Positions 32,023 through 44,971 of a DNA stretch of 64,000 bases are shown piece by piece. Below the pieces are notes generated by a model. It searched no databases, was not told the origin of the DNA, and saw only the letters and a program-made list of their open reading frames with translations. The DNA lies in assembly GCA_015179025.1 (NCBI GenBank), contig WHUX01000016.1:434001-498000 (forward strand), in the 5' to 3' direction. Origin of the DNA: Terfezia claveryi. Taxonomy: Eukaryota; Ascomycota; Pezizomycetes; Pezizales; Pezizaceae. The translations under genes and the position numbers were made by a program. Each line of letters starts with the position of its first letter. The stretch's first letter is position 1.

Positions 32023-34680
32023 GAACTCGATAAAGAGATCCAGGCATTTTCCAACTATTGGAATCGTGGTACCGGGTCCAATGCCACAGCTGGCAGCTGC
32101 AAATACACCGCTAACAGACATCGTGAGCAGGTGTTGCATCCCGCACATCAGGCTAGGTAAAGAGTATATCAAGTGTTTCAAGGGGCCGCCATCCCCTATG
32201 CACCTCGTTGACTCTAGCTCCGGTTCTAGCCTCTCACTTTGCCACCAAGACAAAAAAGCCGAGGTGGTGCCATATCAAGGATTTACCAACAAGCGGAGAA
32301 CCAAGGCGCCGTCGGTTATTGGATAACTGTGAGTGTAATAATTTTGGTTGGGGGTGGCAAGATGCTATAAGTAAGCTTTGGTTGGCAGAGAGTCCACTGA
32401 CGGCTCAAGACCCTCTTGACCAGCAAGGAGCATTTATAGCTTCTATTTATATTCTGCGTAGAGAGTTTTAAACTAGATTGCGTATATATGTGTAAAATAG
32501 GTAGCGCTTTGTAGTTACCTTAATAAAGTCAGAGCCGGACTCAGGGAGTCAGAGCCGGACTCAGGGAACAGCAGGATTGCATTCATAAGCGTTGCGTATA
32601 GTGAATTTATCCTAGTGGTTGTGGGACATGGACTATTTGGCGTGTAACACTGAGGTATGCCTTGGCGATGTGCTTTCAAGGGTTTTATCAGCAGTGAGGT
32701 TAGCCTGGTTATTGTAAGGGTGTACCGCTCATAGGGAGTATAGTTTTCCTGCCTGGCTGCACAACCTCTCGTAGAGAGGTTTCACTAGTCCGGCGGTTTC
32801 ACAGTCGATACCTATAGTCTGGTTGCGATGCCTGGAGCTTATCTCCGTCTCTGCCCTCTCCAAATGCCTCGACAACCCCCCCCCCTAGCCCTACTTAGTC
32901 TGGTCGCGCAAGCTCTCGTATACGAGACTATGCAGAGACTGAACTGGCTTGCTAATGAGTATTTAAAAATAAAAATAAAAATTTAAAATTCTGGCTTGCA
33001 GTAGAGGACTAGGTGTTGTGTTCGATGTGCGGTAGTATGGTGGGCTACACACCTATTTATATTGGCTAGTCCGCTGAGTACTTGAGTACTTGTGCATCCT
33101 AGGGCTAGGGCACGGCGCCAACCTGCGGGGTTACCTCAAAGGAGAAAGAAAATTTTCCGTGTTAATTCGGCCAGAATCCTTAACCCTCGGCAGCGTAATT
33201 GTGCCTTGCTCGCAATCCCCTACGGGCTGATACGGATGATTATATGCAATGAATGGGGCTATCTGAAGGGTACAGTACGCTACACTAATAAGTACCTACC
33301 TACTTGCATCGGCACCACAACCAGGTAGATATACTGTACCCGTATCATCTGGTAAAACGAGCAACTACTAAGCTACCCATCAAAAAAATCGGCCTGGGCA
33401 CGAGAACGTTCAGTACTTACTCTAGTATGTTCTCACAATGTTAGTCTGTTTGGCACGATGTTATCATTCACTCAACCAGATCTGACACAAGCCTTACTCA
33501 GCTGCAAGTACCAACGTAAGGTACCCTCCCCTCGAAATCTCGTACTCATCTACAGGTGGAAGTAAACACGTACTAGAACATATGTCCTTTTCAATCTTAT
33601 TCAACCCCTCATCCAAGATAGACTACATCAATCAACCGCGAGCACCCTAATTAGTCCCTCCTCGTCAAACAGTTATGTTGTCTCGCTTCAATTGCTGATG
33701 TTGGGGGCCCGAGAAAGTGGAGTAATATCGGATGGAACATGAGATAACCGTGCGCCGGATATGGGTTCAGCCGAGTGAATGTTGAGGCTATAAGATTCCA
33801 CACAGAAGACCCAACGCAAACCAGACTACCTAGCTCCTAACCCCGCCGATATATGATCCATCTTTCCTGTGACTAGCAGGTCTATTGTTATCCAGCTTTA
33901 TCAATCTTATTTTAAATTTCAGCCTCCTAATTCAACAATTAAAGAAAACCAATTATGCACTACGGCTCCAGGCGATGGGTCAACATCCTCAACTCGCTGT
34001 TTGGCTGGGGTTCATTGCTCTAACACAATGTGATTCTGAGTGTATACGTACTTGATATTAACCTCATGCAGGGCATTCTCTACTCCTAACAGATCCAGAA
34101 GGTTACAACCGATTGATTGAAAGGCGCACTTTTATATTAGAGGATTCACGGAAGTGGGGCACTGGGCTTCCAAAGATGAGACCTAGGACAGTTGTGCCCG
34201 TAAATTTATAAACCAGAAATAACTTCATCCTTTTTTCAAACAACTCCAGCATCACACTGTTCCGTCCTAGCCCATGCAAATTCTAAGCTTAGACTGATCA
34301 ACGAGCCAAGCATAGCAACAGGAAGCTCAACCAGTTGATTCCAAAATCGGATAAGCGAATGTGTTACCCTGAAGACTGATTTGTCGTTCACAACCAACGT
34401 CACCTTTAGAATAGGGGTGAATGTAATTTAGTAGGATTACAAAAAATTAATGACTACCATTGACGAGAACTATTCACTTGATAGGCCGCCGGGCAATGGC
34501 TATTTAAAGAGCCTAAAAGCTGACGCTGCTGAAGACATAAGCTGTTTATGTGGACAATAGCATTGTGTGCTGGGACTCTTCAGCCAGAAGTATTATTATT
34601 AATTAGGTACCGGTAGTTGACTCAACAGGAATTAAAATTCATTCTGTTTTTGTAATTTACTTTAATTCTTCCAATTAACT
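32023..34680. other. Intergenic, no gene recognised
   Basis: Contains an exact 20-bp tandem duplication (32527-32566) and degenerate copies of the 15-mer at 32815, 32896, 33442 and, reversed, near 33820. A poly-C run lies near 32880. No coding region can be supported. Confidence 0.4.
32527..32566 (+). repeat. 20-bp tandem duplication
   Basis: agtcagagccggactcaggg occurs twice without spacing. Confidence 0.95.
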
Positions 34681-36770
34681 AATCAGGAAATATCCTTCAT
34701 TGGCTCAGTCCGGGTTTCATTGACTATGCTCCTTATTTGATAGTACTGCATGCAGCGGAACATGTGTCGATCGATCTCTGGATTCCTACACACTTCGAGT
34801 TAATGGATCCGATTACTGTAGGGGCTGGAAAGTTCTCTTTCCCCAGTTTCGAACCCCCTGCTGATCTTGGAAGCAGTCCCTTGCAGAATATCTTGGCTTT
34901 CGCGCCAGTTGATATCATCTGATTCCATGATTAGTAGGTTCAATATGTAATTTAAAGTGATTCTGAGTTTAATTGAAAGTTGGGATAGTACAGTTTCCTC
35001 CGTTCCGAAACTAGTGGTGTGATTACGGAAACTGGGTGTGGTTTATGGAACCAGACTAGGTCTATGGATTAAGTACATAATGCCATCGTTAAGCCTGGCT
35101 GTGGTACAAATCCGTCGGAGATAAGTCGTTGGAGTTACTGTAGTCACGAGACTAGGGTCCTCACGGCCTTCTCATTACATAATTTCTGACTGCCCAGTTT
35201 AGAAGTATAGTAATAGTTGTTCTTGGGGTCGTTGGAGTTGGGAATTGGAGATTGATAGGATTCGACAACCCTAGCTCCACACGAGGTTCATTCTCAAAGC
35301 ATCCAATCACCACCCAAATGACAGCACTGACCATGTGTGCCTCTGATCGAGCTCTGCTCCAGATGCCTGTGGTATCATTCCGTCTTGAAATTTTTTAATT
35401 TGGTGGGTGGATATTTCACGGGGCACAAACACAACAGAGTTGGATTTTTGTGAACGAATAACGGCCATCGCCTTGGTTTCAAACCCCCGGTACCCTGCCG
35501 TTTCTGTGCCAACCTGGGCTACTGATCAGCAAATTGTTTTACCGAATCGGGAAGGGCGCTACGGAGAAAGAACAATAATACTTAATCAAGCACTTTGGTT
35601 AACGAAAGTGTCTTTACCTCGGCTGTCTTCATCACGCGGTACCGATGCTTCCTGCGCTGAAGCCATGATCAAGGACTGTCGTAAGGCGGGTTTTCCGACC
35701 TCGTAGTGCCTCACTACAAGCTATGTTACTTGGGCTGCCAAAGGAAATACGACTCTATTTCTAAGTCTTGGGATCTTCATGAAGAGTGGTACTCCAAGGC
35801 TATTTTTGCATGTTCTGGAGGCGAATTTGTTCCCACGTGGTCGTAATCAGCGAAATTCTGCATCTCCTGACAATTTTCCGCCGCCGTATCGGATTGTCAA
35901 ATGGATGTTCCTGTGACAAGGAGTCGGCAACACTACGTCTCAAAGAACCACTAGCACTTATGGTGCGTTTCAGGTCCTGGGCCCCTGCAACCTCAAGCAG
36001 AAGACTGGCTTGCTGGGACCATTATTGAGCTCTCAACTTTCAATTTTTTGGATGTTGGTAGTCTGATTGGTGTTCAACTAAGATATCAAGGTGGTGATCT
36101 CATCCTTATTGCCCTGATGAACAGTAGTCAATCCTAAAGGCTTCTGTCACACTAGGGTTGCCAGTTGGGTGCCTGGAATAAGAATTCGAGATATTTGCTG
36201 AAAGGCTAAGCATGGGTCAGCTAACAGGAGCTTTTGCAGCGCATAACCTCACATCCCGTGTGGGTGCATGTTTCTGGTTTCATGCGCACACACACATACC
36301 TAAGCATGTTCACGATACCGCCGATTTGAATCTCCGTCTGCCACGGCTCATGCGGCGAGATTTCGATCTACCTCACTGGCAGGGAGGGTCGCCTCCTTGT
36401 AGAGATCACCAGTCTTGTTTCGTTTCTGGTAGGACATGTTAAGCTTGTACGTCTGCTGTGCTGCCTACACTCGCAAGGGCGGGAGATACATTGAAATATA
36501 AATTATCCCCACATCCACCATTCTAATCTCACTTCTATCTTTCTTCTATCAGCCAGAAGCTCGGTTTGCTATTCACCACATTCCTTCCTTTCCTTCGCAT
36601 TTGCTCCGCGAGTCCTACGCTTGACGCGAGGACGGTACTATCCCCAAATCCAATCTTTACGTTATACAGTTTCTCTCTTCTTTGGTGCGACTCCTTTAAG
36701 CAAAAATCCATAGCTTTGGTCTATTTAGTGATTCCTTTCTGTTGATATATTTGTATACCCTGTAACAAAC
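34681..36770. other. Intergenic with short unidentified protein-like fragments
   Basis: Plus-strand translation near 34685-34921 gives SPGFIDYAPYLIVLHAAEHV and WIPTHFELMDPITVGAGKF ending in a stop. Near 36000-36136 it gives WLAGTIIELSTFNFLDVGSL. They have protein-like composition, sit in different frames, lack starts and match no family I recognise, so they may be remnants of one or more decayed genes. The last 250 bases are pyrimidine-rich and probably the subtilisin promoter and leader. Confidence 0.35.
35040..35067 (-). repeat. Probable ultra-short insertion (10 bp) with near-perfect 9-bp duplication
   Basis: AACCAGACTA (35049-35058), the end of the reversed 15-mer, lies between GGTTTATGG and GGTCTATGG, which differ by one transition. 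Confidence 0.4.
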
Positions 36771-38255
36771 ATGAGGTTCTCAACAGCAACTCTCTTTTCC
36801 ATTTTCTCATTTGCCATTGTGGCAGCAGCACACGGCGTGAATCACCATGGAGGCAGAAATGACACAAGAGCAGAGCACACAGGTAGAAGGCATGGCGGAA
36901 GCAAAAATTCAACAACCCCAGTACTCGAGCCACTCGTCGATGATCCTATGGACGATACCCCCGGGTCTGGTGGCGACTATGTTGTTCTGGTGGATGACGA
37001 AGATCCAAGGTCTATTAAGCAGTTGATCGAGGAGCTTGGAGGCTCCATGGACACTGTCAAGTACGTCTACAACAATACACACTTCAAGGGTTTTGCTGCT
37101 AGCATGTCAAAGCACTGTGTTGGGCAACTTGGCACATTCGGAGGTATCAAGCACTATGAGGAGAAAGCAACCTTTAAAGCATTTGTAACAGAAGACAAAG
37201 CACCATGGGGCTTGAACAGAATTAGCAAGACTGGCGCTGTGAACGGCCAAGGGATGAATGTGCTTGACCTTACGTTCACGTACACTTTCGACGAGAACCC
37301 AGGTGCTGGAGTTGATATCTATATCGTTGATACTGGCATCGAGTAAGTTCATGGAAAGTCTTCACTGAGCATCGGATATTTCTGACCGCATAATTTTCAC
37401 AGTACCAAACACATCGACTTCAATGGTCGAGCCGAATTTGGTTTCTCTTTCGACAACCAGAAAATTGACGGAAACGGTCACGGCACCCACTGCGCGGGTA
37501 CTTCGGCCTCCACTACCCTTGGTATCGCCAAAAACGCCAACCTCATTGCCGTCAAGGTCCTTGGCGATGACGGTTCTGGTGGTAATGACGATATTCTGGC
37601 TGGCCTCGACTTTGTCGCTCAACGGCACGAGCAGCGCAAAACTCAGGCTAATTTCAAGGGTTCCGTTATCAGCATGTCTCTTGGCTCAGATCAGAGGTCC
37701 GGAGCCCTTGATCAAGCCGTGCAAGCAGCTTCCCGCCGTGGTATTCATGTCTCTGTCGCAGCTGGTAACGCCGGTCAAGATGCTTGCAACAGCTCTCCCG
37801 GGTTTGCTTCCTCTCAATCAAGTGTCATCTCCGTTGGTGCAATCGATATCAATGATCAGCGTGCGAGCTTTTCGAACTTTGGTGAATGTGTCACTACATA
37901 TGCTCCCGGTGTCGGAATTATCTCTACATTCATTGATCCTTCGAATCCTCAAAATGGAAGGAACAACATTATCAACAACCTTTCCGGAACTTCTATGGCT
38001 TGCCCTCATGTCACTGGTCTTATTGCTTACTACCTTGGAAAATTCCCTGAGCTTGCAACCGACACTGCTAAGATGAAGCAGTTGATTATCGACGCCAGTG
38101 AGAAGATTGCTGGTCTTGCAAACATCCCAGGTGACCCAGCTAGGGTTGTCAACAACTTAGGTCAGCTCAAATCTACTAGCAAAAGGGAGGAAACTGGCAC
38201 TGGATTTAAGTCTTGGGGAAGGAAGAGGAACAACAACGCAGCTCGACAGGAATAA
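36771..38255 (+). CDS. Secreted subtilisin-family serine protease (S8A, cerevisin/proteinase-K type)
   Basis: Exons 36771-37342 and 37403-38255 (GTAAGT donor, phase 2, 60-nt intron) give 474 residues. A signal peptide (MRFSTATLFSIFSFAIVAAA) is followed by a His/Gly/Asn-rich linker. An I9 propeptide runs at about 63-140 (YVVLVDDEDPRSI through HFKGFAASMSKH). The mature domain begins near APWGLNRIS. The triad is Asp187 (YIVDTGI), His217 (GHGTHCAG) and Ser388 (GTSMACPH), with the oxyanion Asn in VAAGNAG. The propeptide acts as chaperone and inhibitor until cleaved. A 20-residue stretch between GLNRIS and the first strand (NVLDLTFTYTFDENPG) fits this subgroup. The tail after about residue 450 is basic (FKSWGRKRNNNAARQ). 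Role: extracellular or vacuolar protein degradation. Confidence 0.92.
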
Positions 38256-39058
38256 CTTAACTAGATATAATATTTCGGAATCATATGCAGTCTTGATGAT
38301 TAAGCAGATTCCGGAGGGCCAATTCAAGAAGTCGTTTTTTTTGCATTCCTTTATTTGCACTTGTATGTCTTACATTCTATACTCTCATTCATGCTTATTT
38401 TTTTTATCATCTGGGGGTTTTGAGTGGGAGTGGGTTTTTCTTCTAGCTGGGATAGTACAGGTGGTGGCATTTTCCTTTCTTTTGTTTATATACATTACTT
38501 AGGTATCACTTGTGGACTGACTGTATCACATGGTATTTGTCGCGCTGGAGGGATCTCATTGCGTGGGTAGGAAAGGAATGGTAGATAAGGCAATTGAAGA
38601 TTTAGACATGATTCCCATGGCTGGTTTATCATTCATAAGTAGCGGTGCTCCTTCAAGACTGTGATTTGAAGGTACATTCGATGATTGTTTTTGACTGTCC
38701 AATCGCCGCCCGTCAGTCTATTTGTCACTCGGGGGTCACCACTAAAATGAAGTCTACTCGAGCCCAAGCCAGACTAACTCGAGCCTACAAAGTAGTCTGG
38801 TTGGCACAACACTTCTGGAGCCATCGCAAGAGGAAACTCAACTATAAATTTCGAATTATGCTATATCTCAAACCTGGATCCCATGGCCAAAATGTATCTT
38901 GAGAAGCCCGGCTAGTTAGCCGAGCATTCCGAAATGGCATGTGTTTGATGGCTGGACATAAGCGTTTGGGAAGCTCGTCGATCGTGATCGACCGGCGGTA
39001 CTTTTGCATGCATACAACCATCACGCGGAAACGGCGTGTTTCAGATGTTTCTTAGATA
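38256..39058. other. 3' flank of the protease gene
   Basis: Holds an exact copy of the 15-mer at 38793-38807. A 69-codon hydrophobic frame (38293-38502) overlaps the presumed 3' UTR and is not supported as a gene. Confidence 0.4.
38793..38807 (+). repeat. Exact copy of the dispersed 15-mer
   Basis: TAGTCTGGTTGGCAC, followed by AACACTTCTGGAG. No 9-bp flanking duplication found; only the 5-mer GAGCC recurs on both sides. Confidence 0.8.
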
Positions 39059-39263
39059 TACCGCATTCACTGGTGTATAACGGTCCTTGTCAGTTTAAAG
39101 ACAAGGGTCGAGCTTATACAGTAAAGGTGATATCCAAGCGCAATGGTAACACGCTCACTGAGGTATAACGGTCCCCAGTTTATTGAGAAAGTGCACTAAT
39201 GCTACCTATGTCTTTAAACAACTAGACTACTGGCAAGGATCGTTATACCCAGTGGATGCGGTA
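39059..39263 (+). mobile_element. 201-bp inverted-repeat element (MITE) with TA target duplication
   Basis: The unit 39061-39261 starts CCGCATTCACTGG and ends with the near-exact inverse. The two ends match over about 28 bp (through TATAACG-x-TCCTTG) with two mismatches and a one-base gap. TA flanks both sides, as for Tc1/mariner-Fot1/pogo elements. An internal stretch at about 39159-39181 repeats the end motif (cactgaggtataacggtcc). It has no coding capacity, so it is non-autonomous. It is related at its tips to the larger element at 46961. Confidence 0.85.
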
Positions 39264-40153
39264 CTGTATACAGTGGTACGTAATATAATAGGTCAAGCAC
39301 GGTTTCGTTTTGGAGCTTGTAAATCTTTGCCTTGTAGATAGATCTACGGGTCTTGGTAGTCTAGTGCCGCTTTGAGGGTGGTGCATGCATTTTAGTTCAC
39401 ATACCCGGTTGTGACATGCGCCGCCCCCCGAAAAAGATGGGCAGTAGAGGAAATTTTTCCGAAACGGTTAACAAGGGTAAATGCAAGGCACATATGTATA
39501 CATACTCGGCTGTTTTGCTTGTAGATTGGTGCCAGATTATGAAACTGCTTGTGCTTGTTCCGTTGTGTGTGGTTACAGTAACTACACCAGAGATCTTAGC
39601 ACTTTCTAGGCAGTTCCAACCCAGCGAACATTTCCTTCTCTCCCCAATCATGAACTGGGAGCAATTTGACTATGTTGGCAAAATTCTCTACAAAAAGTAC
39701 ATACCTATTAATAGAGGGATTAATATAATAAATTAAATAAATTTGTAACTTACTTTCTTGTTAACTATCTTGTTAGGTTGCCATGGTAACTCAACAACTT
39801 CTGAGGTTACCATAGCAACCATTTATTAGTAAATAAAAGTAGCCTACACTTCCAGCCACAGTTATCGCAACACATTAAATCTTGAGATATGGCTTCTTTT
39901 GATCAAAACTTTCCTTACACTACAGAGAGCGTTACAGCTAGTACCGTCGAACAAGCCCAAATTACCACTTTACAACCATCGATATCAAGCAGCCGAACAT
40001 AGTAGAAATAGCCAAGACACATGAAGACAAAGTCAAGCTTGTCCGCCTTTGTATTAAAAATGAAAAAAAAAAAAAAAAAGAGACCGCGCTGATATTGCGT
40101 ATTAAAATGGGCAAAGCACCGCTGCTGCTGTTAGTTGCTGCCATGCCATAGGG

Positions 40154-40168
40154 TAGTCTGGTTGGCAC
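40154..40168 (+). repeat. Exact copy of the dispersed 15-mer
   Basis: TAGTCTGGTTGGCAC, with ATAGGG immediately before (40148-40153) and again at 40171-40176, a possible partial duplication. Confidence 0.7.
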
Positions 40169-40332
40169 CAATAGGGGCGATGTTCGATAAACTGTGTTTG
40201 CATACGGTAGCGACTGAGCACTAAGACAAACATTACATTAAAGTTCTAGACCAATTCATTACTTTTCCTAATTAAATAATAGAGGAAGCTTGATACATAC
40301 CTATTGTCACAACCATTGCTTCTTGGCCTTTT

Positions 40333-40500
40333 CCACTTCTAGCATGACTCTCATTATCTGTTATCTGCATTCCTTTGGGTTCTTAAGAGTTGTGCCACTT
40401 CTAGCAGGACCCTCATTTTTGAATTATCCTATTGTCTTTCGGTGCGCTTTTGAGAGTCAGACAACTTCTGGTATGACTCTCATTATCCCGTTATTTGTTA
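40333..40500 (+). repeat. Degenerate minisatellite, three units of 62-67 bp
   Basis: The core cacttctagcatgactctca recurs at about 40334, 40396 and 40463 with drift (cacttctagcaggaccctca, aacttctggtatgactctca). No coding role is apparent. Confidence 0.65.
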
Positions 40501-41301
40501 TTATTCTCGACCGGAAGTTTATCCCATTGTCAGCATCAATATTCGGTCTTGGCTCCTTAGGCTTTCTTGTATATACCCTTGCTTGTATTCTTTCTCTGTT
40601 CTCTATCAAATGCCTTGTAGATACATATATAGTTCTTCGTTCTCTCACATCCTCCTCCAGGTGCATCTCCCTCATGAATCTACCTTGACTTGCCTTGCCT
40701 TGCCTTGCCTCTCGAAGACTCTGCAGCCCCACTGCCTCCCTTTGATATTCTCACACTCGCGGAGACCCTCTACGCCCTCGCCCTTGCCTCCTGCCCCCTA
40801 CCCTGCCATCATACCTCTCAAATCCCTCCTCCTCTCCCCAGTTCGCCTCCTTATAGTTGCTCTAGCATTGTACCCCCACCAGCTAGCTCGTACTCAACAT
40901 AACGAGTATGAGCTAGGCGGCCTAGACGCATCCTGTCCTACCTTGTAATTGAGGGGTCAACGACCCATCAAATATACATTCACGTGTAAGTCTCCGGTTG
41001 TGATGTCTTGGGTTCTCTTAAGGAATATATTTTATAGTACAAAACCTTATAATACTTGAATGTCGAACAGAGCTATCATTGTCTCATGCGGTTTATCTAA
41101 AAACATTAAATGATAATGTCAGGATATGAGACTGATAGATATATTTTGTCCAGTTAGATATACTTAACCTGAAATGGTCATCTTCACCCACCGCATGGGC
41201 ACCTTTCCAGCACGGTAGATTCTGCCTAAGGGCTGGCATGCGAACGAAATAAGCGTTGATGAATGGAGTAGAAAACTAAATATTGCAGGAGTTTTTTAAC
41301 A

Positions 41302-42040
41302 GTATACTTACCTCTTCAACCCAGATCCCCTGTTCCCCCAGGTCATCCTCCAGTGACCCAAAGTCTCTTGTTCCACATACTAACTTTCCCGCTCGTATAC
41401 GAAATCATAGTCCCGAGAGGCATCCCAGGCATATATTGCCCCCTCTTCCAGATCCTTCACTGCTCTAAATATTGCTACTCTGGTTTGTTCTTGCCATCCC
41501 CACTCTTCCTTTAGTGCTTCCCTAAGCGCCTGTGCTCGAGCGAGTGTCTCAGGTACCCACAATCTTTCACGCCGTTCCAATGTGGCAATGTCTCTTTTCG
41601 CTAACGCTATATCAAAATCATCAATGCAGTCACCCCCTTCCCCACCCTCCCATGCTTGTAAATCGGCCTTGGCCTCTGCCAACTTCCTTTTGCTGTGGTA
41701 TCATGAGCATAAACCCGAAACAACTATAGATCCCATAATTATTCATACATTTTCGAATCGAGGTCAAATTTCCATTGTTCCTTCTTCCTGATAAAAAGTT
41801 GGCGCCACTGCACAATTTTGACGAGCAGCTTCATAATACCAAGGTTTGGGAACCATACCAGTCGTCCATACTGAGCCACTTCAAATTCTTCAGCTCCTTT
41901 AGGGCTTCCAGGGCTTCATTCTCCGTACCAAACATCAGGTAGCCCACATTGTGAAAACAGCACATCGCCATCTTGTTTGGAGTCTCAGACTCCACTTTCC
42001 CTTTTAGATCATCATCGAGAACCTTTGCTGTGAAAACATA
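41302..42040 (-). pseudogene. Relic of a hypothetical fungal protein
   Basis: A minus-strand open frame (41682-41380) encodes AKRDIATLERRERLWVPET and KEEWGWQEQTRVAIFRAVK. It is followed in a shifted frame by LVCGTRDFGSLEDDLGEQGI (to about 41310). Upstream, about 41900-41975, another frame gives NEALEALKELKNLKWLSMDD. The pieces look like one protein broken by shifts or introns. I do not recognise a function. Confidence 0.35.
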
Positions 42041-42876
42041 TAGTAGCCAAGAACCGGCTTAACATGTAGATCCTTTGAAAATGCCTGCTTTGGGATTACC
42101 TTCCCACAATAGGCGGTTGTAGTACCTAGCAGTAGTACCAGTAGTACCGGTAGGTGACATTCTTCTGGCGAGGGGTAGTGAAACCAGACTAGGTGGCATT
42201 GTAACTCGAGATATATCTGGGTTGGTGGATCAAGGATTTGAGTGAAGGATCAAAGATGTGTGAAGATCGAGGATGTTGCGTGATGAAAGGTTGACCCATG
42301 TTTAGGCTAAGCTTAAGCTATACTAATTACAGTTAGTCAGGTAATTACAGGTATTGGTGCCAAAAAAGGAAGCAATCCAACCCTACCTAAGTAGAAACCT
42401 ACAGAGTAGGTATTTAGTTCTGCGTGGGAGAATTTCCCGCGTGGTCACCCACCAGTAGAAATGCGCGAAACCGTGTAGATGGGTCGCAGCCCATAGCATC
42501 CCGTAGGGACTCCGCTGTAGGCATGGAAAACCAAGGTCGCAGTGACCCAATAATAACAAGGTTGTGCCAACCAGACTAGGTAATCTTTGGTTTTTGTAGT
42601 TCTTTCTATGAATCGTAAGCCTAGTGTATTTTTTATGGTAAAAGTAAACACAAAGTAGGAGATATGCTTAAGAAATAATATAAAAAAACTTGCCAAGATC
42701 AGCCTCAACAGAAGGTCGCTTGCTGGCTTTGTCCGGTTTCCTACAACGAATTGCTCAACGTCTATGTGTCTTTCCTTGATAGTCAATATCCTGCCAGAAA
42801 AACAAAGCTCTTTTGCACGCGGCTAGATCTACTAGCTAGAAAATAATTGGTCGAACATAAATATATCATGTTCTTC
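42041..42876. other. Intergenic with reversed 15-mer copies
   Basis: Contains an exact reversed 15-mer at 42564-42578 and a partial one at 42183-42191. No gene seen. Confidence 0.4.
42564..42578 (-). repeat. Exact copy of the dispersed 15-mer (reversed)
   Basis: GTGCCAACCAGACTA. No flanking duplication found. Confidence 0.8.
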
Positions 42877-43584
42877 CTAGATAGGACACAACGCCATTGC
42901 ATCCTGGTGCCGAGGTATGTTTAACTGTTCCCTCCACACCGGCCCGTCCCAATCAACTAAAACAACACGCAGTGGAGAGTCTCCAGCGGTTCCACAAACC
43001 ATAATATTCACTTCTCGTATGTCACCATGTACGTATCCATGACTTTGTAACTTGGTTATTGCATCTTTTACTCCGTCCCTGATATGCGTATCCGGTCCAA
43101 ATTCTACCAGCATTTTATAACCAGTCATGTACTCCATAACCACCATATGCCAACCACCAGCCAAAGAGCCAAACTCGTATAGCTTGAGCTCGATACCTAA
43201 ATCCGCACATTCTTTGTGAATTCCTGCGGAAAATTTGACAAGGGGTCTGCTAGGTAAGTTCATCGTATTTTCATCAACGTCAACAAGGAACATGAGCGTA
43301 TTCGAATCCAAAGCCTTATTATATGAGAACCTAACTTTGCCACCATTGGCACCGGCCGTAATCATATTGAAAGAATTGGGGTACAGAAATTTTCGTGCGC
43401 AAGAGAGAGAAAGCGTGAAATGGTATGGATCCACCGTACCTTGGCAAAAATCACAGGATAAATACTTAGATCTGTTCCATGGACCTGGAGAAGAAAGCAA
43501 GGGAGCGATCGTTCTGGAAAAAAATCTCCAATTGCAGATGAGGTATCGCAAGTAATAAGCCTGATTTTGAAAAAGTATATCCAA
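42877..43584 (-). pseudogene. Protein-kinase-like fragment (HGD...N / DWD)
   Basis: An open frame of 235 codons without a good ATG. Its second half shows kinase-fold signatures: WHMVVMEYM (hinge), HGYVHGDIREVNIM (catalytic loop with HGD and the metal-binding Asn) and VVLVDWDGPV (DFG equivalent). These resemble fungal kinase-like/aminoglycoside-phosphotransferase-like proteins whose loop reads VHGDIRDxN. The ATP-binding lobe is poorly preserved. The frame stops about 20 residues after DWDG, earlier than in relatives. Probably a degenerate copy; an unrecognised upstream exon is the alternative. Confidence 0.5.
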
Positions 43585-43790
43585 TTGGAAATAGTAGTAT
43601 CATGAACCGAACCTGTGCGCACCTTCCCATGTCGCTAGCGAACCCAGGCCATAGTGCCTGTCACTAACGCAGACCTGTGAACGACGGTTCCAAAAGTAAT
43701 ACCTAGACTAGCCTGGCGCCTGACAATTACGGGCCCATTCTGAGAATAGCAGTAGATTGAAGACATAGAGTGCCGACTTTGGAAGCATTT

Positions 43791-43930
43791 GGAGGCATGG
43801 CATAGTTGAGATCGAAGGCAATCGGAGGCATGGCAGTGTCGATATCGCAGGCATGGCAGTGTGGAGATCGGAGGCATTCGGAGGCATAGCAGTGTCGACG
43901 CCGGAGATATGGCAGTGCTTATATCGGAGG
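43791..43930 (+). repeat. Minisatellite of about 23-bp units
   Basis: Five near copies of GGAGGCATGGCAGTGTCGAT (plus ATC), interspersed with shorter pieces (ggaggcattc). A related pair (ggaggtattggaggtattgc) lies near 44097. Confidence 0.75.
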
Positions 43931-44840
43931 CCCAAATATACTGCTGCCTGTGCGAAAGACCACCTGGATAACCCCGAAGGAGAGCTCAGTTATGCGTGCT
44001 TACATTGGGGTATGACAGTGCTCTCACCTATATCAACTGAACTTGCTAGGTCGTGAGACGGGTAGCTATGCGTGCACATATTGCAGGCCGGATATTGGAG
44101 GTATTGGAGGTATTGCAGTGTCGACATTGCTGAAAAATGCTATGAGATAGGTTAGCTATGCGTACACATATTAGAGGCCTGGTATAATCTCACCTAGATC
44201 GCAGTTCATGAGGTTTGTTCACTTGTGTTGTGGATGAAAATCCTAAGGCCCTTGAGGCTCAAGAGGTATGCTTCATGTGCCAGCGGCAACTGCCGTATGC
44301 ATTAGTGATTTGTGGCGGCACGCAGGGGTGCGCTATCGGTACATAGCTGGATTTCAACCGCTTGACTACCTCAGAGAGCCTCTCGTAGAGAACATAGATG
44401 AGTTGCAGGACACTGCCATCACGTTTTTTTTTTCAGGCTCCGCTCGGATATTGTATATATCTTGGGGAAGTAGAAAATTCGCGAAATAAAATAACCATGC
44501 GCCAGTCCCGAGCAGTTTCTTATAACGCAATCTGCCCAGAGTTGGTAAATTAAACCTCAGGTTGAGCGAGCGACTCTGTACCCAAATAAAATAATTCATG
44601 TCTTCTCACATCACTGGGAATATGTATCAGCTGCATAAAAATGGGGTTTGCGTATACATATGTAATCGGCCTACCTAGTGGCACCCGGAGCTGGCTCAAT
44701 TCATCAGTTCGGATGTTGTGGGAGGGTTGGTTGCTTAAGAGGAGTGCGGTATTTTCTAAATATCGACACGACATATCTTAGCCTCATTTCCCAAATCGGA
44801 AACTGGCCCCACAGTATCTCGGCGGCCCTGTTGCATCTAG
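43931..44840. other. Intergenic, no gene recognised
   Basis: Short frames only. A T9 run lies near 44425. Nothing supported. Confidence 0.4.
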
Positions 44841-44841
44841 A

Positions 44842-44874
44842 GCCGGACCTGTGCCAACCAGACTAGCCGGACCT
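44842..44874 (-). repeat. Ultra-short insertion (15 bp) with perfect 9-bp duplication
   Basis: GTGCCAACCAGACTA (44851-44865) is bounded exactly by GCCGGACCT on each side (44842-44850 and 44866-44874). Confidence 0.8.
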
Positions 44875-44971
44875 AGGCTTCATCTCCAACATCTGCACAT
44901 GTCCTTCCTTCCGTCCCACTAAAAGACCTAGAGAAGTTGACTGGCCAATCCAACTTTCTAAGTCTTCCGCT

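Noticed and set aside
38293..38502. 69-codon hydrophobic frame downstream of the protease
   Set aside because: It lies in the presumed 3' UTR, is T-rich, and has no family resemblance or start context.
40154..42578. Forward and reversed 15-mers as the two ends of one 2.4-kb transposon
   Set aside because: The outer flanks (GCCATAGGG and GGTAATCTT) are not duplicates, so they do not look like one insertion.
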